Shown piece by piece: positions 55,391 to 64,000 of a stretch of DNA of 64,000 nt. Source of the DNA: Odobenus rosmarus divergens (taxonomy: Eukaryota; Chordata; Mammalia; Carnivora; Odobenidae). Under the pieces are notes generated by a model. That model searched no databases. It worked only from the letters and a program-made list of their open reading frames with translations, and was not told the DNA's origin. Position 1 is the first letter of the stretch, and each line of letters opens with the position of its first letter. Location: contig NW_004450266.1 in the NCBI RefSeq assembly GCF_000321225.1, forward strand, positions 7,345,245 through 7,409,244. Direction: 5' to 3'. Position numbers and translations under genes: made by a program.

Positions 55391-56059
55391 GAAACCACTG
55401 TTGCATCTTACAAATGGTTAGTTTCTTGTTACTGGTTACTCCTCTTGTAGAATGCATTTAGAGGGAGAGAGAATTCCCGGGAGGGCAGAGCTGGAAGGTA
55501 CTTGCGGGATCAGGGACTCCAAGCACTTTGCTTGCTGGAGAGCAACTAGGCACGCCCGAGAGAGGGAGAACTTAGAGAGGACGGGAAACCCCAATTGTCA
55601 CAACTTGGACTTGAGATTCAGAGGCGCTTCTGAAATCGGAAGCAGGCTGCTGTGCCCGAGCTCCCAAACTCAGGTTGTGCTATGTATTAAGAAGACCAAA
55701 TTGCAAGAAGAAATTGTACAGCTTGGTCTGCTGTCTTCACTGAAGTTCTGGTGCCCCATAGGTGTGGCCTCTATAGGCAGGGACCATGACCGATTCATAT
55801 TCTGTGGCCCCAGCAACCAACAAAGAACCACCCTTGATGGTCAGTCGGTGTTGGAAGAGAGCATGGAACTGAAATATTTCCTTCATTTCTGGGTCTCCCT
55901 GTTTGGACTCTCAAATTTTCACCTCTATTACTCATCTCATACTCCATTTCCACTCCCCCTATACAATCCTCTTAAACTTGCCCCCTCTCCCCATTTCTCC
56001 CAGTCCTGCTGGGAGATTCACATCTCAGACCTGTTTCCTACTTAGAACAAATGTCTTTC
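55391..56059. other. Longest plus-strand frame, judged non-coding
   Basis: A 197-codon frame at 55452-56045 is the longest plus-strand frame in the window. Its translation shows no domain, signal peptide or repeat pattern I recognise. The underlying DNA resembles an antisense MIR at about 55480-55680 and an L2-like piece at about 55765-55860. I judge it a chance frame; a single-exon host gene cannot be excluded from the sequence alone. Confidence 0.4.
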
Positions 56060-56150
56060 TTCTCTCTTTTTACATTTGTTTCTTTGAGGGTAGGAACTCT
56101 GAGTCATTTATCACTTTACCCTCAATGCCTCACACAGTGTCCAGCAGCAA
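56060..56150 (+). mobile_element. L2 3' terminus
   Basis: 'gagggtaggaactctgagtc' and 'caatgcctcacacagtgtcc' match the L2 end just before a triplet repeat. Confidence 0.5.
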
Positions 56151-56152
56151 AT

Positions 56153-56211
56153 ATGCTGCTGCTGCTGCTGCAGCTGCTGAAGATGTTGAAGATGATGATG
56201 ATGATGATGAA
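56153..56211. repeat. CTG and GAT trinucleotide repeats
   Basis: A 'gctgctgctgctgctgcagc' run is followed by 'tgctgaagatgttgaagatg' and then six uninterrupted GAT units. The repeat sits between an L2 end and an antisense MIR. Read in frame it gives alanine or leucine runs then acidic runs, which accounts for the odd open frame at 55903-56331. Confidence 0.9.
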
Positions 56212-56350
56212 AGCTACTATTTTTATGGAGCACTCATTCAGTGTCAGATACTGTCTGAAACATTTTACAGGATTCATTTCATTGGCACCCCTGCGTTGGT
56301 GGAATTACCATTCCCATTTTACAGAGGGTAAAATGTTAATCAACTAGTAG
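56212..56350 (-). mobile_element. MIR, antisense
   Basis: 'catttcattggcacccctgc' and 'attcccattttacagagggt' match the reversed core. Confidence 0.65.
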
Positions 56351-57239
56351 GGCTCAGAACTCAAAAGTCATAATAATCAGTCAGCTAAATGTTGACTGAC
56401 TGGAAAGGATGTAGCAGTTTGAGCTCCTTTTTCTGCCATGTGTGTGTAGAGTGTGTGTGTGTTTTCTTTCTTTTTTTCTTGAGCAACTTCCTAGAGCCTA
56501 TAGGCACACAAACTCATGAAAATGAGCCAAGAGCAAACAAGGCACCATTATAGCCTGCTCACTTTTGGGGCTGATGAAATGAAGGCTTTCTGTGAGGTTT
56601 CTATCTCCCTTTCTTCGACACTTTATGACTCAGCAGCATTTCTTCCTCTCTTAGACACAGGGGGCACATGGACTCTCCACCCCATCCCCTGGCAGCAATT
56701 ATGGAAACCCACTTGAGTTCCAAATTAATATGCAATTATGATTTTGGCAAGTGCTCCAAGGAAACCCAAAAGGGCTTAATTGAGTGGCACTTTCCCATGT
56801 TCCCATCCCCAGACAAATGGCACAAAACACTTCAGATGTGCTCTGGGCCCCGAAAGCACAGGGGAGGGTGTTGTGACCTCTGGGGGAGAAGGGTGCTGAC
56901 ATCTGAGGTGCAGAGGTAGGAGTTCAACACGACAAGTATTTGCTATTTGGGTGTGCGAAACTTCAGGGGGAACTCACACCATTAGGGGACTCACAATGTA
57001 GAGGAGGAAACAGAAAAAAAAAAGTAAAATAAACCAGCATTATAATTAAAATAAAATGTCATAAGTCATAAGTCTTCCCACGCAGGATTCTTTGGAACCC
57101 AGTCAAAGGCTGGGGATTTAGGCTGTGTGGGAGAAAGTGGAGAAAGCTGGACCCCAGGGTTAGGGCCCCATAGTTTTAACTATGGGGCAGAGTCAAGACC
57201 GAGGGGTGAGAATTTAGGGAGGCAGCTTCGGGCTCAACC
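56351..57239. other. No gene; small candidate conserved block
   Basis: 56690-56860 contains 'attaatatgcaattatgatt' and looks single-copy. 56905-57010 weakly resembles an antisense L2 end. Other parts are unassigned. Confidence 0.4.
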
Positions 57240-58261
57240 CAAGCAAGCAATATTATCATGAATCTCCTACCTCCCACTGTTTATGACAATAATGTCCAGG
57301 TGAATTAAAGATTTAAATGAAAAAAAAAAAAGCAGAATATTTGTATAACCTTGGGTGTTAGGTAAACCTTCCTAAGCAAGACAGGAAATTTATAGAAGCC
57401 TGAAAGGAAAAGACAAATATATTTGGCTACATAAGGATTTAAAATTTGTGCAGGCCAAGGTATCATAAACAAAGGCCAAAATCCCAAACAAAGTGAAACA
57501 AATGATACTTTGGAAAAATATTTGCCATGCGTATGAAATGAGGTTACAGGGACCCAGGTTAATATGCCTCTATATAAAGTGCTTTCACAAATTGATAGGA
57601 GAGAGTCAAGAAACTTAATTTAAAAAAAATGGGCCACAGATTTTGTTCGGGCAATTCATGGAAAAGAACATCAAATCGGCAAATGAGCATGCGAAAGACG
57701 CCCCACCTGACTAGCAGCCAGGGAAAGAGAAATTGAAGCACCAGTGTGATACCACTTTTCCCTATCTAGATGGACTAACACTGTAGACAGCAACAGTATC
57801 TATTTACACAAAGGCTGTAGGGCAACAGGGGATCTCAAGCTGCTGCTGGGAGTATGCCTTAGGGATGGTTTGGGAAGTTACCTGACAACAAGCTTTTGAA
57901 ATTAATATCACACATACCACTTGACCCCAGATTTGGAAATCCATCCTACACTTAAAAAGATTGGTATGTAAGGGTGCAGTAATAGTGAAATTTTTGCAGC
58001 AAACAATTCAAAACATTAATAAAAGAAACTTAGAAACAATGTGAATGCCTATTAATGTGGGAATAGTGAATAAATAGTGGTACATTTATACTACAGAATA
58101 TTGTAGTTATTATGTTACAGGAGTTAGTTTTATATCTTTTTATAAATTTTGACCTGGGGCACTCTCACAAGTTACTGCTAAATGAGAAAAGCAAGCATAA
58201 TGTATATATTATAATTTTGAGGGTAAAAAAACAATGCTGTTTAGGCACACATGTATATTTT

Positions 58262-58461
58262 CTTCCTTCTTCCTTCCTTCCTTCCTTCCTTCCTTCCTTC
58301 CTTCCTTCCTTCTCTTCTTTTTCTCTCTATTCCTCTTTCTTTCTCTCTCTCTCTATTCCTTTCTTTCTCTCTCTCTATTCCTCTTTCTTTCTCTCTATTC
58401 CTCTTTCTCTCTCTCTCTCTCTATTCCTCTTTCTTTCTCTCTCTCTATTCCTCTTTCTTTT

Positions 58462-58504
<43 letters not shown>

Positions 58505-58522
58505 CTTTCTTTCTTTCTTTCT

Positions 58523-58597
<75 letters not shown>

Positions 58598-58604
58598 TCC
58601 TTTT
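58262..58604. repeat. Compound microsatellite: TTCC, then CTATTCCT-type units, then CTTT
   Basis: Three zones are visible: pure TTCC units at about 58268-58310, a 20-26-bp irregular minisatellite at about 58315-58457 marked by six 'ctattcct' copies (A at 58329, 58355, 58377, 58397, 58423 and 58447), and CTTT units to about 58600. All three frames stay open across it, giving spurious 160-codon ORFs. Confidence 0.95.
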
Positions 58605-58788
58605 GAGAGCATGTGTGCGAGCGGGGTGGGGGAAAGGGCAGAGGGAGGGGGGAGAGAGAGAGAATCCCAAGCAGGCTCCACGCCCAGCATGCAGCCCAGT
58701 GCAGGGCTCCATCTCACCACCCTAAGATTATGACCTGAGCCGAAATCAAGAGTCGGACGCTTAGCCGACTGAGCCACCCAGGCCCCCT
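58262..58788 (-). mobile_element. Can-SINE with a hugely expanded tail
   Basis: The head at the right ('gccgactgagccacccaggc') and body ('gggagagagagagaatccca') are a normal antisense carnivore SINE of about 185 bases. The expected A/T tail is replaced by about 340 bases of pyrimidine-rich microsatellite. An 18-bp duplication encloses the whole unit: 'ggcacacatgtatatttt' at 58244-58261 and 'ggcacataagtatatttt' at 58789-58806 (two mismatches). This shows that the tract grew within the SINE tail. Confidence 0.9.
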
Positions 58789-58930
58789 GGCACATAAGTA
58801 TATTTTTATAAGCATGCAGAAAAGTGTGGAAGAGGGAGTGGAGTGGTGGATATATAGATGTTTACTTGTTCATCTTTAGTTAGGATGCACATAAATTGCT
58901 TTTGTAATTAAAAAATCCCAAGAACAGGAA

Positions 58931-59564
58931 TACAAAAAGAGAAGCACTAAGAACAAATGAATACATTGTAACAGTTACCAAAGAGACCCAGGCGCTGGGC
59001 GAGCCACTGCAGGGAGAGGGCTGGAAGAGGCTGGGGGGCTGCACCCCGGCTCTGAGCAAGGGTTCCAGTTCACAGTGTTTGAATTCCCCGGTAGCTCTAG
59101 GAATCTTTGGTCAGAGCAGAGGAAAACCAGGGCAGGGTAGAGTCACAGCACAGCAATGGAGGGGAGACTCTCCCAGTGGCCCAGGCAGAGGCGACGTGCA
59201 GGGGAGCTGGAAGGTGAGGCCACAGACTGCCGTCTTTGATGAGCTGGCGGAGGCTAGTGGCCTTTAAGGGGGCAGTTTCCGAGGTCTGTAGCCACAGAAA
59301 CTGGATGGCAGGGAAGTAGGAGTGAGGGGGTGAGAGCAAGTGTCCGCCAGTGTGTCAGTGAGCTCTGCAGAAAGGGAGGCGAGAGACGGTAGCAAGACAG
59401 AGAGATTTAAGCTTGGAGAGACCTGAGCACATTCCAGGAAAGGCAACCAATGTGAGCAGATCATCTATTCAGCGAGGGCTCCTGAGGGGTTGGGGGGGTG
59501 GGTTGCTTGGCACTGTGCCAGGGTGCCTGCCTACGGCAGGAAAAGGTCAAACCAAAGACTTCGT
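58931..59564. other. No gene seen
   Basis: G-rich in part; nothing recognised. Frames at 59079-59464 on both strands carry no domain. Confidence 0.45.
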
Positions 59565-59940
59565 TTTGGGTGGTTATAGTCTTTGGAGACAGGTAGATCC
59601 TGGTTTGGAATCCAGGTTACTAGCCCTGTGGTCTTACCCATCCAAGCCTTAGTTACACTTATTAAATGAAGATACTTAATGCCAGGATGACTGGGTGGCT
59701 CAGTCAGTTAAGCGTCTGTCTTCAGCTCAGGTCATGATCCCAGGGTCCTGGGATCGAGCCCCGCATCGGGCTCCTGGCTCAGCAGGGAGCCTGCCTCTCC
59801 CTCTGCCTGCCGCTCCCCCTGCTTGTGCTCTCTCTCTCTGACAAATAAATAAATAAAATCTTTAAAAAAGATACTTAATGCCTATGTCTCTGGCTTGCTG
59901 TATTAGAAAAAAATACAGAGTGACAGGCCCATAGCTGGCA
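59565..59940 (+). mobile_element. MIR interrupted by a SINE
   Basis: The left half ('tggttatagtctttggagac', 'cctgtggtcttacccatcca') and the right half ('agagtgacaggcccatagct') flank the SINE at 59684-59867 and rejoin in MIR order. Confidence 0.7.
59684..59867 (+). mobile_element. Can-SINE (arctoid type)
   Basis: Head 'aggatgactgggtggctcag', body 'cctggctcagcagggagcct', and tail 'aaataaataaataaaatctt'. The 15-bp duplication 'aagatacttaatgcc' is perfect at 59669-59683 and 59868-59882. Confidence 0.95.
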
Positions 59941-59944
59941 TGAA

Positions 59945-60170
59945 CTTAAGGCGGCAGCATGGCCTGGAGGGGAGGAAGTGCCATGTGGAGTCAGACAGAC
60001 CAGGTTGGAATCTAGGCTTGGACACTGACCAGCTGGTGACCGCGGGGGATCTCAGGGGAGGCTGGTCTCCCCATCTATGGTCAGGGCTACGAATGTCAGG
60101 TCGTTGTGAGGTTCACAGACAATGTTTGGCAAGTACTGTGCCTGGAACAAAGAAGGTGCTTACTGTTTAG
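59945..60170 (+). mobile_element. MIR, full length
   Basis: 'gcggcagcatggcctggagg', 'gactagct'-like arm text at 60028, 'gtcgttgtgaggttcacaga' and 'gtactgtgcctggaacaaag' span the element. It lies just after another MIR. Confidence 0.75.
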
Positions 60171-60345
60171 AAGCTGTTATTGATAATTTTTCTCATCATC
60201 CTTTTCATAGGGGTGAGGTCATGGGATGACGGTTTTTGCAACACATTAGGAACAGCCTGAGAAATTCATGAATCGTTCTCCAGTGGCAGAGAGAACCTGC
60301 TCTGTTAACAAGGTGTGCCCTAGATGCTCCTGGCTTTCTGGAACT

Positions 60346-60401
60346 GGGAGTGGGGAAGGGAGATGGAAGGTGGGAGGTGAGGGGAGGGAGGTGGAGGAGG
60401 G
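60346..60401 (+). promoter_or_regulatory. Potential G-quadruplex, purine-rich
   Basis: Repeated runs of three to four G ('gggagtggggaagggagatg', then 'gtgggaggtgaggggaggg') satisfy the quadruplex rule, and the plus strand is mostly purine. No promoter evidence nearby. Confidence 0.5.
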
Positions 60402-60469
60402 TAAGGCTGGTTGCTCCCTTTTGATCACCGATCCCCCCGCCCCCGCCTTTCCTGTGCATATCTGTGGTA

Positions 60470-60660
60470 TTATATGGGACAAGCAGGAGACAGGGATCCA
60501 GTTTGATCGCTTGCTTGCTGGATGATAATGAGCAAGGGGTTTTATGAGCTTCAGATTCCTATCTGCGAGAGTCTAATAATTCCCACGTCAAGATTAAATA
60601 GGCAGGATTTGTTACTGACCCGGGCATGGACTAGATGCTCAGTAAATATAAAGTTTGTTT
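60470..60660 (+). mobile_element. MIR
   Basis: 'ggggttttatgagcttcaga', 'ttcctatctgcgagagtcta' and 'ctagatgctcagtaaatata' match MIR core and 3' end. Confidence 0.6.
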
Positions 60661-60679
60661 CCCTTGGCTGCTAATGAGG

Positions 60680-60790
60680 GCCCCTATCTCATTCATCTCT
60701 GATTCTTTACAGCCTACTGTGAGGCCCAGCCCAAAGAAGGTACTCACATAAGAATTCATAAGCAAATGAATAAATGAATGAACAAGTGAA
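60680..60790 (+). mobile_element. L2 3' terminus
   Basis: 'tcattcatctctgattcttt' and 'aaagaaggtactcacataag' then 'aatgaataaatgaatgaaca' match the L2 end. Confidence 0.55.
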
Positions 60791-61599
60791 CTCAGGAACG
60801 CTTGTGAAGACAATGTTGAAATGAACGATCCCTGCAGATATGGGTCCACAGCATGTAATAGTGCTGTGTGGTTCTGGTCTCAGGAAGTACTGTACCTAAA
60901 AGACTTTCCTTCCTGTTGTCAGAGACAGGGAAAAATGATAAATTAATTTACGGTCGGCAGTAATTAGACAAGAGGGTCATTGCAGTCTCTCTCCTTCCGC
61001 TCTCTAGGAACGTTTATGGGGCTCCGAGGGCAGCCTTTCCTACCGGCCCCGTATGTGCGCTGGTTCCTGTATTCATGAGCGCTAGGGGAGAGGGCCACTG
61101 CGGGGTTGGCCACGGCCTACCTCAGCAGATCCCAGGCCCGCTGGATGACGTGAGCAGGGTCCTGGGCCCCACACAAATAAGGCCTCAGGAGTTCTGTGAG
61201 CTTTGCCAGCTCCCATCCTCTTTCTGGTTCTCAGTTCTCCTAGCAAATGGGAAGTTTATGTTAAATGACCTTTAAGGCTCTTTCCAATTTGGGATATCTC
61301 ATGTCTGTATCAATCTTTTTGAAGCAAGTATTTAGCTTGATTTTAAGTTCAGAAATACCCATAAGAGAGAGTGCCTGTGTCAGTTTTCTGGAGCCCTCGG
61401 ATGCTTATGGATGTTGCACTCACTTTAACAGGCTGCACTGGTGATTACGACCGCTCGCGCCAGAGCTCATTCTAAAAGGAACCACAACGGTCTGCTAGTC
61501 TAGAGCTCATGCTCCCACGTCCTGCTTGTGCCTTGTGCCAAGTTTCGCTCAGAGAAGGGTTTTGCTTGGCTGTCATCATTATTAAATGTTTTAAAACCA
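60791..61599. other. No gene; small candidate conserved block
   Basis: 60925-61000 contains 'gataaattaatttacggtcg' and 'agtaattagaca'. The next 150 bases are moderately CpG-containing but too short for a CpG island. No exon is recognisable. Confidence 0.4.
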
Positions 61600-61805
61600 C
61601 TTAGTATCTTACTATACATCCTGATTTACTGATTCTTATTGCCAATTGGCTCCTCAAGGCACTTGAGTTTGTGCCTCTTCGAGTCAAATCTTTTCATTTT
61701 ATACACGAGTCATCCACTCAGAAGGAGGGAAGGTGACTTGTCCAAGGCCCCACAGCTGGGACTTCAATAAGCAGTTCTGACTCTCAACCCTGAGCTTTTT
61801 CCTCC
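61600..61805 (-). mobile_element. MIR, antisense
   Basis: 'ttcattttatacacgagtca', 'gtgacttgtccaaggcccca' and 'ctgactctcaaccctgagct' are in antisense order. Confidence 0.7.
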
Positions 61806-61939
61806 AGGGCAACCTAGAAATAGGGCTCAAGTAGGGGAGCTGCAGGGACGGGCAGGCCTTTGGCGTAAAGCTACGCTGGGGGCTGATGGTGGCTTCCCCT
61901 CCAGATCTTTAATGGAGAGAACAGAGAATTTGGACAAAA

Positions 61940-62065
61940 GATGTGTCTCAGATGATGCTGGCCTCAGTTTTCTCATCTATAAAAACTGGAATAACCTTAT
62001 TCTGCTTCCTACCTTGAAGAGTCTGGGGGGCTTTAAGTGAAATAGCGCATGGAAAGGAGCCGGTA
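61940..62065 (+). mobile_element. MIR 3' part
   Basis: 'gcctcagttttctcatctat' and 'ggctttaagtgaaatagcgc' match the MIR core and 3' arm. Confidence 0.7.
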
Positions 62066-63004
62066 GGTATTGAGGATAAGGGGGCCTTTTTCCTGGGAAC
62101 TGCCTGAAGATGGCTGAGGGCTGACAGACCTTACCCTCTGAATCTTTCAAACTGTAAAAAGTGCATACATTCTTGCTTTCAGGAACATGCCTAGGTGGAG
62201 AAGGTGGGGATTTATATGAAAATGCACCTGAGCACTTTGAGCTCTCTACAAGGAAAGATTTGGGAGAACCAAGGCACAAGCCCCTGGGGCAACCTCAAAA
62301 CCCACCCTCCATCCTTGAGGCATCCATGTCTGAGACAGCCTCCTGCTAGGGTGGACCATGGGCTTGACCCCATTTCTCTGCATTTGCATACTGCAGAAAA
62401 GCATTTCCTTTAGCACTCCTCCCTCTCTAGGCTGAGATGCATTTTCCTTTCCTGAAAATAGCCAGTGCAGATACATCACATTTCTGACAACACATTCTCT
62501 CACCCAACAGATTGGAATGATCATTTAAAAGCTCTGAGTGAAAGCTCAAGCTTCTGATTGATCCGATAATATTGTCTTGTTCCCATTTTAAGCTACCTGT
62601 TCTTTAAATTGCATATAAAAATACAGTCCATGCAATATTAATACACTAATGAATAATACACTAACAATTTGAAGTATGCCAACCCACCCAAGGATTTTTC
62701 ATCTCCTGCATGTTTCATCAGAAACACTTGGTATATACTGAATAATCGTTAGGGTGATGAAACTGATAATAACAATGAAATAAATATAGAGGAGTTTTAT
62801 AGTGGTGGGGAAAAACATGAAAGGTAATTCTCAATTATAATTGAGAAATGGATGCCTGTGATCAAGGGATGGGCCCCTGCTTTTGATGTATCCTAGGTGA
62901 GGGTGGCTGCGGCTGTGGTGAGTGTGTGTATTACACAGCCTCATCTGTCTAGCACTGTCAGAGATGGTGGTAATGCACGGACAGGGAATTTCCTGACATC
63001 GGCT
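62066..63004. other. No gene; candidate conserved AT-rich block
   Basis: 62500-62680 is repeat-free and AT-rich. Frames at 62161-62524 on both strands have no domain. Confidence 0.4.
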
Positions 63005-63235
63005 GTAAAACAGTGTGAGGGAAAGGACATGGATTTTGGGGACAGCTGGCCCGGGATTCAAATGCTGGGGCAGCCACTTCATTGTCTTGTGAACTCTCTC
63101 AGCCTTCGATTTCCTGTCTGAAAAAGGGGATACTGACTACCCCACAGGAATATGGTGAAGATTAAATCAGATCATGTATATGAAAATGCCTGGACCAGGG
63201 CCTGACACCTGGGAGGTGTTCACAAACTGTTTCCT
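63005..63235 (+). mobile_element. MIR, full length
   Basis: 'gtgagggaaaggacatggat', 'attcaaatgctggggcagcc', 'gaatatggtgaagattaaat' and 'ccagggcctgacacctggga' follow the entire MIR. Confidence 0.85.
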
Positions 63236-63604
63236 TCCCCAGAGCACAGTGGGTGGTGCCTGCCGAGACTCCATAAATACTAGTCCCCTTCACACCTGAA
63301 GTGTGAACTGTGAGGTAGCTGGTGGGAAATTCCAGAGGCCTGTTCTTCTCATCGCTGGACTTGAGAGTACATCTCATGCTACTGGGGTTTTGGGATCTCT
63401 GATCTCTAACTGGAGGGGTGTTAAGGTACATCTCACCCAATATGGATGTGGAAGAATGGAAGGTATACCAAATACTCTACCAAGAGTATTTATAAACTTT
63501 GAACCAGGAAGTGGATGAAAAAAAAAAAAAGCACATTATTTTGGGGTAAGTGCTGTAAATGGGATTTGTTTTGTGAAGAGTTGTAGATTTTTTTCTTAAT
63601 ATAA
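63236..63604. other. No gene seen; A-run
   Basis: An A-run lies at about 63518-63530. Otherwise unassigned. Confidence 0.45.
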
Positions 63605-63920
63605 AAAAAAGACATTCATTCATTCATTCACTCATTCATCCTTTCCTGAGTGTTGATAGTGGGCTAGTCACCGTGTTGCAAACATTGGAGGTGTAAAGGC
63701 ATAATCCAAGGAGGATGACAAACCCGTACGCCGTTGACGAGTTAAACATAATAAAAAATGCTAAAATAGAGGACAAGGAATGGCAGGTGATTCTGACACC
63801 TGTGACCAGGGACTCCTTGAGGGAAGTGGTGTTGAAGACAAAGACGGTAGGGGAGTGTGTTCAAGCTTATGGCATAGTGTTAGAACCAAGAAAAGTATAT
63901 GGTTCTGCAAAGATTTTGGA
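63605..63920 (-). mobile_element. L2 3' end, antisense, with CATT repeat
   Basis: It opens with CATT units ('cattcattcattcactcatt'), then 'gggctagtcaccgtgttgca' and a G-rich antisense L2 body ('gggactccttgagggaagtg'). The 71-codon frame at 63715-63930 lies inside it. Confidence 0.65.
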
Positions 63921-64000
63921 GAATGGTTGAATGTTGGGTGGTGGCAGGTAGAGTGCGCGATACACTGTGTGCATGTGAATGTGTGAGGGTGCTGGCTGGG

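Larger units (their letters stand above)
57240..58930 (+). mobile_element. Old L1ME, interrupted by a SINE
   Basis: 'ggctacataaggatttaaaa', 'gatactttggaaaaatattt', 'aattgataggagagagtcaa' and 'gtgaatgcctattaatgtgg' follow the late ORF2 and 3' UTR of ancient L1s. The right flank (58807 onward, 'taagcatgcagaaaagtgtg') resumes the same element after the SINE. No intact frame. Confidence 0.8.

Noticed and set aside
55452..56045. 197-codon open frame, the longest in the window
   Set aside because: No domain or signal recognised; the DNA resembles MIR and L2 fossils; no promoter or splice context. Kept only as a low-confidence note.
55903..56331. Frame with alanine run then acidic run resembling a nuclear-protein tract
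   Set aside because: The runs are the CTG and GAT microsatellites between an L2 and a MIR.
58112..58733. Three overlapping ~160-codon frames rich in Ser/Leu/Phe
   Set aside because: All three phases are open because of the pyrimidine microsatellite; low-complexity artefact.
1..64000. CRISPR array, operon, prophage or plasmid features
   Set aside because: No regularly spaced repeats with unique spacers and no dense coding. Composition and repeats are those of a mammalian genome.

Overview
This window is nuclear DNA from a mammal of the order Carnivora, most likely an arctoid (bear, seal or mustelid group). The evidence is ten full-length-type and one short Can-SINE (tRNA-Lys-derived) copies. 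Their heads read like 'gcctgggtggctcagttgg', followed by a bear/seal/mustelid-type body ('ccctgctcagcagggagtc') rather than the dog or cat versions. The window also holds carnivore-type LINE-1 3' ends. Family names throughout rest on my recall of repeat consensus sequences, because no search could be run.

I find no protein-coding gene, rRNA, tRNA, CRISPR array or bacterial-type operon. The longest open frames (about 190-197 codons) fall in LINE remnants, SINE tails or MIR/L2 fossils, or have low-complexity translations. The window reads as intergenic or intronic sequence. Most of what can be named is mobile DNA of several ages. Ancient MIR and L2 copies occur throughout. Old L1M/L1ME 3' ends lie at 10.7, 15.1, 26.9, 29.1, 40.8 and 57.2 kb. 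One MLT1-type LTR lies at 36.4 kb and a second LTR-like repeat at 13.2 kb. A carnivore L1 lies at 1.9-4.7 kb and another L1 3' end at 29.3 kb. The youngest layer is the Can-SINEs.

Several nested insertions give a relative chronology. A SINE inside the L1 at 2.7 kb has a perfect 16-bp target duplication. An MLT1 LTR splits an L2 and leaves a 5-bp duplication. A SINE splits an L1ME at 58.3 kb, and its tail has grown into a roughly 340-bp microsatellite. A SINE sits inside a MIR at 59.7 kb, and a carnivore L1 3' end sits inside an older L1 at 29.3 kb.

Layout: 0-5 kb L1 and SINE; 5-13 kb MIR/L2 mixture with one L1ME; 13-20.5 kb LTR-like repeat, L1M and three SINEs; 20.5-33 kb L2-rich with several SINEs; 33-41.5 kb SINE, split L2/MLT1, a MIR cluster and an L1M; 41.5-57 kb MIR/L2 fossils separated by single-copy DNA; 57-64 kb L1ME, two SINEs and MIRs. 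Several repeat-free stretches look like candidate conserved noncoding elements. The most distinctive is 52.3-52.56 kb, which holds a near-perfect 36-bp palindrome containing TAATTA cores. I did not find a convincing new biological system; the findings are structural and evolutionary observations to test.
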